A DNA stretch of 64,000 nucleotides from Marchantia polymorpha subsp. ruderalis (lineage: Eukaryota > Streptophyta > Marchantiopsida > Marchantiales > Marchantiaceae): the NCBI GenBank assembly GCA_037833965.1, contig AP031351.1, positions 6,150,501-6,214,500 of the forward strand, given 5' to 3'. The notes beneath the pieces are model-generated. The model ran no database searches and was not told where the DNA came from. It was given only the letters and a program-made list of their open reading frames with translations. Of the stretch, positions 54,440 through 64,000 are shown piece after piece. The first letter of the stretch is position 1; each line of letters begins with the position of its first letter. The position numbers and the translations under genes were made by a program.

Positions 54440-57400
54440 ATCTGATAATTTTCTCATTATTTGCGCCTGGCACCTCCACCTCCACCTCCTCCGTCCGGCT
54501 CCGGGCGAACCCTTCGGTTTAGTTCTCTTCAGTTTGCCTTCTTTGTCGAGGTCAGAAAAGAATTCATCGAACCTTTTTTCAGTCCCGATCTTACGAAGAA
54601 GTTCGTTCCTGGAGCGAGCGGGTGATAAGGATGGTCTCTCTAACGATAATAATTGGAGCACTGCCATCTAGACCACTCCAATGGATATCACCGTATCAAC
54701 ACTCCTTTGCATCTTCTCGAGTTCTTTGATGATGTCTTCAAGCGATCCGTTGACTTTTGATGCCGAGTGGATTTTATCATTCGATACTATTGCCAAATTT
54801 TTTTGCGTCTTCGACGATGGACGGGATCTCAGCCATGTATTCTCCGAAGATCCACCCAACCACACAAATATGACTGTGTTCAATTTCCGCATTGTCCATC
54901 CCCTCGGACCTTAGAACCTCTCCACGCTCTATTCTCGTCAATCGTGCCTATAAATGTATGTATCCATAATGCATGCGTATTCCTTTACTCATTGCCGCCT
55001 CCGTACCTTAACCCTGGCTGCCCTTAGGACGGCCTTCATCCACCAGATGACCTAAGTGCCCATGGTGACCTGCTAGTGCAGGTGACCAGGCGTGTGAGTA
55101 GAGCGTAATTTCCTGACTAGAAATTCGTCTCCGGTCAATTTTGACCAGAGTCAAACGTCTAATATCCTGTGCGTGGCAGTCTCCCGCCAGTTACCAGAGC
55201 CCATGGGACGTAGACATCAGCTGTAGTATTGTACTGTATCTTAACAGGTCTAAATTAAGCTCGGGTTCGCGAAGTGAACTCAGGTTAGCGGTATTATACG
55301 GGTTTAAAAGCCGCACGTACTAATCGCGATACTTCCATATCTAGATGTCGCTAATTTTTACATTTTGTTAAATAGAAACAATGGCGGCGTTCGAACGGTG
55401 AAACTAGTTAACATCACGTCGGATGGGTAAACATTCATTTTGCCATTCGAGCCCACACCGGGCCGAAACAGATGTTTGCTCTGGTAACTTCTGTCTTTAC
55501 CCGTTGAGATTCTCTTGTCTTACAGCATGTATCAGTCGGTACACGTAAGCTGGTTCTGTTTCCGTTTGCATCCATGCCGAACGTACGTCCGTTGTTGGTT
55601 TCCAGCCATTGGACGTGTACATTCGGACGCAACGATGAGTTCGCACTTTGCCGGTACTTCTGCCAGGCATGCCTTCAGACGGAAAGCCGCTGGCCTGTGC
55701 AACATAGTAATGAGGATGGCGCCATGGGGGACCCGAAGGTAGTCCTTGTAACGAGCCCGTGTGACAGAAAGGATGAACGTGTTCTTTCACCGCTAAACAT
55801 ACAGCAGTGAAAACGACTAACTGCCGGCGACTATCTCTCCTTTCCTTCCTGTGATTACCATGCGACCCGTGAATCTGGCCAGAGTCCCGACCCTCAAGCC
55901 GGGCCATATTTTTGGGCTGCTTTATTTTTCGGACTGCTACGCGTCAAGCGCAGGGAGAGACATGTGGCGAGGTCCATCTTTTTCGTCTTCCTCGGGTAAG
56001 CACGTCATGAGCTTTACGACTTAAGATTTCGGAACATAGTGTATAAGAGATTTAACACGAGTTTTTTCCTTCTTCTATTTAACGGTCAGGGCAAACAGCC
56101 TGTATGAAATTCCACGAGTTACAGATTGGAAGTCAACATATTCGATAGATTGGTATCAGATCGCCCTTCCTGGCATGTTAGCATATGGATGTTGCTATGG
56201 AGATACCTTGGGAAATCTAACTCCATTGAAGGACTAAATAGACCACGGTGGTAAAAGTCTGTCGAAACTTGGCATATTCACACGACGTCTAAAAAGAAAC
56301 TTCTAACCCATTAGATCCAGCCACGTGTTCGAATCCTGAAGGGAGTAAAATGTTCTATCCAACGAGCATTAATAATATCATCTCAACCCTGTACCCACGT
56401 GTTAGATAAGTACAATGCTGTGGCCGAAAGGTTACAATAAATAGCTCAAAACCGCACATAAATCTTCAAGGAATAATGAAGATAAAGCTATGAATTTTCA
56501 GTTTCTTGATGTCACATGGTTGTTCTCTTTCTTTTCCTTTTTTACCCTTTTTTTTTTTTGCACATGTCTGCTCTCGCCTTCGCCCGAATACTTCTTATTT
56601 GCGTGTCAATGTTCGCCGAATAATACTGATTGGCCATGCAATGAGGACCATGACTCGTTCTGAATGTAAACAAGCATTGAAATTTCGGAAGTTTGTATAA
56701 TATTACCAATTGAGGATAGGACATATACATCTAAAAAAAATTTCGAAGCATTGAAATTTATAATGAGCTTCAGGAAAGACCAAATGTCTTCAGTAGAAAG
56801 ACATTGATGTTACAAATGAGTAGCGTATGTGCTTTAACACCAACATCCACGGCATGTGCTTGATGATAGGACAGATATGTTGTACTGAGTTTGTCTAGAC
56901 AGCTTATATTCCACCTGCACACGAATGAAAATGTATTAACAAAGACAAAATAAAATGTTTATGATACACTAGATATGAACTAATAAGTATGTAAGATATG
57001 CATTCAAAGTTTCAATGCAACGAAACCTTTGAAAATAAGTTCTAAAGTTTAAGGTGAAGTCTGAGTTTGCATTCCAAAAAAATTCAGTTTTTATCATCAT
57101 ACATCCAGGAGTTTAGTGTTTATGTTTATTCACTTAGACTTTGCGACTTCGTGAATCTTGATCATGCAATTGTTGATTTATGAGATTTATAATTTTTTTG
57201 AATTTACTTGTTCTTACGTTAGAAATGTTGTTCACAATAATTTCTAATGATGGATAAAATATTTGCCTTAAATTTTGTCAATCTATGCAAAATTATTCTT
57301 ATTTTAGATTGATAAATCAGAAAGGCAATATAATATATATGTTTTAATGATATTGAGTGTGCTGCAAAATCATCTTCTTTTTTCATGAATTCTTATTTCA

Positions 57401-58279
57401 TCATCTCATCGTAGTGAATATGAGTAAGTGCTATATAATTGATAAGTTCGAGTATTTGAATTTTTGAATTGATTTTATAATTATTTTATTTTGTTCAATT
57501 TATAAATTTTTATGGCTTCCAATTTATTTTATCAATACAATATATTTCAGTGAAGTTGTTCAACAATATTTTATATTTTCGAAAATATGTTTTCCAAAAA
57601 TCCCAACTCCGTTTTTGCCCATGTAAGTTCTCCTTGTGTGGCATAACCAGAGATGTTCGAAAGCCCCAATGAATTTGTACTTATAAGATATATCACTTTT
57701 GCTGAAAAAATTATACACCACCAATTTTATTTTCTAACCATACTTATAAACAATCTACACGTTACTTTATACTAGCATAATGATGTTATCAATTTCTTTA
57801 TTATCAAAAGATAAAATTAAATATCCTCAATTTGCCTGAATCCAAATTTAAAATAATTTATTTTAATAAGATTTTGTTTATAAATAATTTTCCTTTATTA
57901 TAATGATTACTTGAAAAAAATATTTTATTTTCTTTGATATAGTTGATAAATCTAAAAAAAGACCAATTATTTAACTTACACATACGGGTTGATGAAAATA
58001 CCTGGGGATATTTGATCAGTAATGTATACGTAATCTGTAATAGACGAGGAGGTGAACCTTAGTTTTTACATTTCGACGTTGTTCTCTTACATTTTCAGAT
58101 TATCTTGAACATTGTGACAATATGTTTCTTTTATAAGTAGGAAATTTAAACTGTCTCTCCATGAAACCGAAGTAATCAGCGTGAAAATATAAAGGCATAG
58201 AATAAGGCTGTTTTATCATTCATGTCTAGAGAACTGAAGTTCCATGATTAGAAGTCCTGTGTCCCGATGTTGAATTCCA
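54440..58279. other. No gene recognised
   Basis: 54440-56000 is of moderate GC with several short open frames on both strands (e.g. 54681-54914 plus, 54668-54892 minus, 55497-55907 minus), none with a motif I know. 56000-58279 is AT-rich. I see no transposon ends or RNA genes. Confidence 0.4.
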
Positions 58280-58452
58280 CTAACCCCGGTTGCCGTATAC
58301 GGCTACAAAGGCTGCGGACTTGAGAGCGATTCCTTTGAGATGTGCGCCTGCTTTGTCCAGCCAGAAGACACCAGAGACTGCCGCAGCTTGCTGACCGTCG
58401 ATCATAAACGGTCTAAAAGGCTCGTAGAAGTACATGATTAATCCCGAACGCT
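58280..58452 (-). CDS. Possible 3'-terminal exon of an unrecognised gene
   Basis: On the minus strand CCTCTTTTTTGTTCAG is a strong splice-acceptor match. It is followed by an open frame reading GLIMYFYEPFRPFMIDG, VSGVFWLDKAGAHLKGIAL, then KSAAFVAVYGNRG and a stop at 58280. The peptide has ordinary protein composition, unlike the surrounding frames. I do not recognise the family. No matching upstream exon was found, so it may be a gene fragment or a chance frame. Confidence 0.3.
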
Positions 58453-58639
58453 GAACAAAAAAGAGGGGAAACCGAGTAATACTGCAAAAAGGATGGAAAA
58501 TCCATCTGTAACACCATAACACCTTATGACGTAGACAAACACCGCAAGTACGAGTATTCATGATAGTCGTATATGCACACGTATCACATCCGGTGTGGAA
58601 GAAATTGCGATAACGTTTCGGTACGTCGGTCACTCATGA

Positions 58640-61600
58640 CTAGTCTGCTCTGTGTTCCAGTCAGTCAGTGAGTCAGTCAGTCAACTACGACGCGTCTACG
58701 TGGTTCAGAAGACCAGACAGACTGCACGAGATGTAGTCGCTTCGATCATTGTAGTACGTCATTGGCGGATTTGGTTACTCAATCTACAACTCTGAGTCCT
58801 GCGCTGAAGACTTCCGTCATCACTCCACACTCGCATCTTTATTTCTTCATCCTGTTCTCTAAGCCGAGGAGCCGTGACGACAGATGATTTGACTAACAGC
58901 GAGGAAAACATTACTAGCGTTCAGTATGCGAGAGGCTTGGATCATAATTTCCTTCTGACCGATTCCTACAGACCAAATGCAGGTTTTGTAAACCTGTAAC
59001 TGGACAAGGTGCAAGCCAGATTACCAGCGTGTTGCTATTATGAAGACTTTGATTTGGGCAGGGAATGTCTGAAATCTATGCTGGCGAGCGTGGGATAACA
59101 CAGATTTCGACTGAGGTCACTGAGCGTGATGACACAATAAGATCAGACCTAGAACATGTCATTGCATCAATGCAAGCAAGTTGAAGGCAATCAAATCCTT
59201 AGTTACACTATCAGTGGAATTGCAAGTGTTCGAATACCTCTTGGTATTTGTATCCTGTATCCTTTAGTACATCTTTTGGTTATAATCTCCATTCCCGCAA
59301 AAAAGACAATTATTTATTTTCCACATGTGTTTGAAATACTACCTCTAGATAATTCTGCTCCGTCTTCCTTCCTTCCTTCCCTCCCAGCATATACATCTTC
59401 AAAGTCTAAATCCAAGACGATTGTCGGGAAGAATGTTAATCATTTCATATCTTCCACACTTTGCTTCCTCTACTCCCTACCATGGAATTCCGACATCTAT
59501 TCTGTGGAACGCTGTAACTCAAGGACACATCTCCTTGTGGCCCAAATCTCACATGAGTCAAAACAAGATCATACCTTACCCAAACGAAGGTCCATACCGT
59601 AAATTACCTTTCTCTCATCAATTTCAGTTATCATCCACGTAGCATGAATCTTTAGCACGTGGGATTCAAACTTATTCTAATTTTCAGGTCACCTGAGAAT
59701 GTCCGAGTTTGACTGAACCTATAATGGATGGGCAGTGACTGTAAGAAGACGTGTGAGAAGCCCATCACGTATTGGAATCAAGAGGCATGCAATACATTTA
59801 CAAAATTGTACACAACGCAAAGAAACCTCTCAGAACATTCTCCAAACATCAACAAAGATGCATCACGTCACATAAGTCTTCATATAATCATTCTCAGAAG
59901 TCAAGTCTCACCTTATAGAAACTTGTTCATTTTTCCATATTAGCAGATTGTTTGTTTCTGATCTCAACATCTCATGATTTATATTTTAATAGATGAAATA
60001 TATATATATAATATTATAACTCACTTTTAAACTTTGTATAGATTCTCAATTTTTAATAAACAATTCCAAATTATGAAAGAAAATTTAATATGTATATGTA
60101 TTTCTAAGTTATAAATTCAATATAGAAAAGAATTGCAAAAAAGCTCATCAATTAATACTCGATTGCTCTAGTCTCACACTTTTTCATATTTACTTACTAC
60201 GTTCAAGTGATATGCATCTCATTGCACATATATGCAGGCTGGAGAGTCTCAAATATTATATATACAGTACTAATCAATTCAACCAGCATTACAAAATATC
60301 TTGACAGGCACAGTGACATCTATTGCCATCATATATATATATTAAAAGAAATATTTCATACATCAAAAATCTTGAAAGTGTTTATGTTTATAAAATATAT
60401 TAAGAATATTGTGTGTGTGTGTGTATATATATATATATCAATTCTAATAACATGTTTCACACAAGATTTCATCAATCTGGCTATCAAATTTCAATACTTT
60501 GGGACATCAATCTCATTATACTGCAGTGACAAACAAAACTTGTGATGCACTGTAAAAGTAGATTCTCTTACTCCACATAATAGATAAGCGACAATCATAT
60601 AATCATATACCTAAATCATGTACCATGAAAATGCACCCAATGCCTAACTTCTGGGTACTTAAACTCATTGGTTTTTTTATCACTTTTGTAATTGCTTGTA
60701 GAAAATGTGTGATGGGATGTTTGAAATCATTAATGAATATATCGATTCACAAATTTTGATGATCAAGACTACTAGTTCCACTTGATTTATACAAAAATAA
60801 ATTGAAAAAAACCTGTAAAAATTAGTCCGAATAATCTGGGTATCACTTATTTCCTTGAGATAAAATTTATGAATATGTTCTTTTTAAAAAAGGGTTCCAG
60901 AAGTCTGCAATAAGTTTTCGCCCCACATCTAAAATCATTTGTGAGAATCTAATTGGATTTATGCATGCATATCAATAATGCTATCAACAGCAACATAATT
61001 GAACTATCACATAATTAATGTTTATTCATGATGAAGAAAGAAGATACATATATTTTCTTATCAAGATAGAAAATATATAGTAGTAGAATTCGTGAGTGTA
61101 TTCCCAAGAAATCAGCAAACTGTATAGACTCAGTCCAGCATATGATAAACCTAATGATACTAACATAACTAAAGTTATTAAAGAAAAACACCTTGTATCA
61201 TACTGCATTGTAATTTTTTGAATAAATACAAAATTTAATCAAATAAATAGTCAAATTACTGTAAATGTTCATTCAATAGAATTTTTACATAAGTTACTTC
61301 TCTATGACTCAATAAAAAATATTTTCAAAACTAAATTTATTAATTTGAATCTTTAAAGAAATAAAAAGAATATGTTACATCACATAATGTATATTTCAAT
61401 AAATTGAAATCTCAATTTTAAAAAACTAATTAAAACTAATTTATCAGTTGATGCTGAAGATATGGACAGATATTTTAAAATATTTAAAATATCATAAAAT
61501 TTACAATTTGCTATCTTCTAATTGAAATAATTAATCAAAAGTAGATAAATATTTTTTGTATCACCTTGTTCTAAAAACAATAGATTTGAGTAATTTTTCT

Positions 61601-64000
61601 CAAATTAAGTATTAAATAGAAAGAAACTGATTTTTTTTATATATATGCAGCTGGTATATATTGGTTAGGCATACAAAACTTTCATTTGAAGTGATTTTTT
61701 TTCAAAATATTATTTATTAGAAGTAACTTGATTGGATACAACTTGTTGCTTTGTGTTGTTCTTCTTGAAGGATTTTAGCTGGATTCATGTTAATTTAAAT
61801 TACAATTTTTATAAGCAAATAAAATTAAATCTATTGAAAATTTATCAAATTCGAAATGTACATCAAGTTTTTCCAAAATAGCATGTTGTCAGCTTTGAAT
61901 ATCCAGAAATAAATATATCAATTAACTTGAACAAATTTAGAATATGAGATAAAGTTTTTTTGCACAATTTAATTTACAAAATTATTTTCTCCATTTCTAA
62001 AATATAATTTATATATAATTAATAATAAAATAAGTTTATATTATATCTAAAATTTGAAATGTGTGTGTATTCTATATATATTTTCATGTCATAATGTCAT
62101 AAGTTGACCATGGTAGGACAAATTTAAGTTCAGACATTAAAATTTAACATCTCCCAATAGATATACATGAGCATAACTTTGATATGAAGGTATTCTTCCT
62201 ATTCTTATTTTTGTTTCATATTTTTAATTAAACTTGTTAAGTATACAATGGCAGACAAGGTATTTTTAGACTTTATAATGATAACTTGACTGTAAAGTTT
62301 TGGGTTCATTTTCTATTCCAAATGAAATATGACTTATCTTATAAGTTATTTCAAATAAAAGAAATAGTTATACAAATTTACTAAAAAAATTCGAGCACTC
62401 GACTAAGGACTGATTTATATAACGAACGACTTGAACCAAACATTGATAAAACGTAAACACCGAAAGTGACCATACGAGATGATTGGTGATGATTGCTTGA
62501 AACACATTTCCTATTAAGCCTTCAGGCCTGCATACAGGCTATATGTATGCGGATCGAGTGGCGGCTGCAGGGTTAAATAACAATGATAAGTTTTTACCCC
62601 CTTGATCATCACGCTGGGCTTGCCTTGTGTGTTTGAGCCCCTCGACTTCATGTTGTCATGGTTTTGACAAGCCTTTTATTCACGCATTCTACCTTCGTTT
62701 TTCCTCCATGCGTATGAAACATGTAGAATGCGGACTGACTGGAATGAATAGAAATAAGAAATTGGCTCACGCTTGCAACAGGAATCTTATGAACGCGACG
62801 AGGCCCGAAGACCCGAACGTCTAGGATTTAAACGCCATTACTCCATCAATTTCGATCATGGTGTAGAGACAGCGAGGCAATACCCGTCACGAGTTTCTTT
62901 GTGATTCAACAGTTGCCGAGTCAAAATCAAGATATATACTTTAGACCCAACCCACAACATGTGCCAACTGGATGGAAAAAAAGGAAATACCCGTCACTTT
63001 AGTACAGTGTAGCTTTGTTATCCTTTTCGTGTTCTTCGCTCAATTATGATATGGATATGTATATGCACGAACTTATAGGTAAAAATAAAAAGTTCATTAT
63101 TTGAATACCTTGGAGATATCGCTTCCTTTCCCAATTTTATTGCTCAAAATTTTTATAAAATTATAAAATAATGATGGGTTCTTCCTTTCCTTTTGCTACG
63201 TTTTTCTTACCTCTTTTTGCTTGGAAACAAAGTGATTGTTGCTACAATTCTCTGCTACACCATTATGAAAAGAAGTCTGTTAGGCCTCGTATTTTAACAG
63301 CATGTGGAACTGCTTGCCGATCTACGAAATTTAATTCTATAACACTTTCAACTCTGACAGGCAGGGGGAAATGCGGACGGGCGGCACACCCCAGAAGATG
63401 TGAACTCGCATTTATAAACGATGGTGGAAGTCAGTGGACGGACAGCTACTACCGTGATGCCGTATCGTATCAAATCTGGCACTGTCCCCACCAAGTGTTA
63501 ACTTGACCTGTTACTCGAGTTAATTTTGGCATCGAAACTCGACGTCCAACCCGATCCTTAATTGCGCACACTTGCTTGGTTGATAAAATACTTTGTCTCC
63601 GACATTCGATTCTCTTAACCGTAGTGTCTAGGAGCAAACGTCATGCACTGTGTGGTAGGCATTTGCGATTAAGTTCAGCTTGGATTAGGTCTTAGTCCGT
63701 CCCGTGGCTTAAAACTATACTTTGTACGGTTCTTCTTCATCAATTTACACTCGTTAAAAGCTTTTGTAATCGATTAGAAATAAATTTATCACGTGTGAGT
63801 GTCGATATGTTAATGTGTAGTGCGTCTAACGTTACTTGCATCAATGGACTGAAAGAGTCATATAAGTATACGCCCTGTAATGCACAGATATACGCTGTAA
63901 GGTACAATAATAATTCAAATGCATTCAAATGAAATTGCACCTGGCAAGGGAGGTTATTTCTGAATTCAATCCATGCGTAGCTTCTAATAACTAGCTGTAC
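58640..64000. other. Mostly AT-rich, no gene recognised
   Basis: Only short unrecognised frames occur (e.g. 59156-59602 plus, 148 aa, and 63171-63506 plus, 111 aa). There is a GTGTGTGTGTATATATATAT run near 60411-60438 and a (TA)n near 59999. I see nothing else that can be supported. Confidence 0.45.

Noticed and set aside
59156..59602. 148-aa plus-strand frame
   Set aside because: Composition is typical of AT-rich non-coding DNA; no domain is visible and an overlapping frame of similar quality exists.
63171..63506. 111-aa frame with a hydrophobic start
   Set aside because: Looks like a signal peptide at first, but the rest has no recognisable family and no supporting promoter or splice signals.

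Overview
The window is nuclear DNA of a land plant. The support is a 3-ketoacyl-CoA synthase gene with plant-type layout, Ty3/gypsy and Ty1/copia retrotransposons of plant type, and a gypsy primer-binding site of the tRNA-Asp-like kind used by plant Tat/Athila-type elements. A bryophyte, possibly a liverwort, would fit, but this is an impression and nothing here proves it. No database search was possible; domain calls rest on motifs read in the sequence.

Layout: 1-3490 is a decayed minus-strand Ty3/gypsy relic cut by the window edge. 3650-4428 is a Ty1/copia pol scrap joined to the downstream part of an LTR. 5280-6135 is a degenerate minisatellite, followed by a second copia scrap. From 6423 to 43843 the DNA is mostly one transposon family, called 'the TGT/ACA family' here, in six insertions: E1 6423-8786, E2 8970-17383, E3 11001-16033 (inside E2), E4 17518-22383, E5 22557-35651 and E6 38448-43843. 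Each copy starts TGT and ends ACA, has short imperfect terminal inverted repeats and no long terminal repeats, and is flanked by a 5-bp target duplication (AGAGT, ATCAT, GCATC, GGCCT, ATAAT; TTATG/TGATG for E5 with one mismatch). The only coding sequence seen is one gag-like protein with an N-terminal globular domain, a disordered linker, a coiled coil and a conserved C-terminal block. It is intact in E4 (851 aa) and E6 (1046 aa), broken in E2, E3 and E5, and absent from E1. No reverse transcriptase, integrase or transposase is visible, so the family probably moves with enzymes supplied in trans.

Inside E5 sits a complete young Ty3/gypsy element (27601-35460) with two 861-bp LTRs in which I see no differences and an uninterrupted 1588-aa gag-pol. 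Its leader holds three small ORFs. The first and third are related to each other, and the middle one has a CCHC zinc knuckle.

The right side is mostly AT-rich and gene-poor. It has a pogo/Tigger-type DNA transposon with a nonsense-riddled transposase (45676-47592) and the one clear host gene, a single-exon 3-ketoacyl-CoA synthase on the minus strand (50829-52412) with a TATA-like box upstream. Beyond it are CT-rich and CTGC-repeat DNA with a TATA-like box at 54418, a possible terminal exon at 58280-58452, and long AT-rich stretches without recognisable genes.

The most interesting material is the TGT/ACA family. Its variable linker and leader are seeded with 11-16 bp palindromic micro-repeats that read in frame as short peptides and differ between subfamilies. 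Its roughly 1-kb 3' region is conserved in all copies and contains duplicated hairpin units with compensating base changes.
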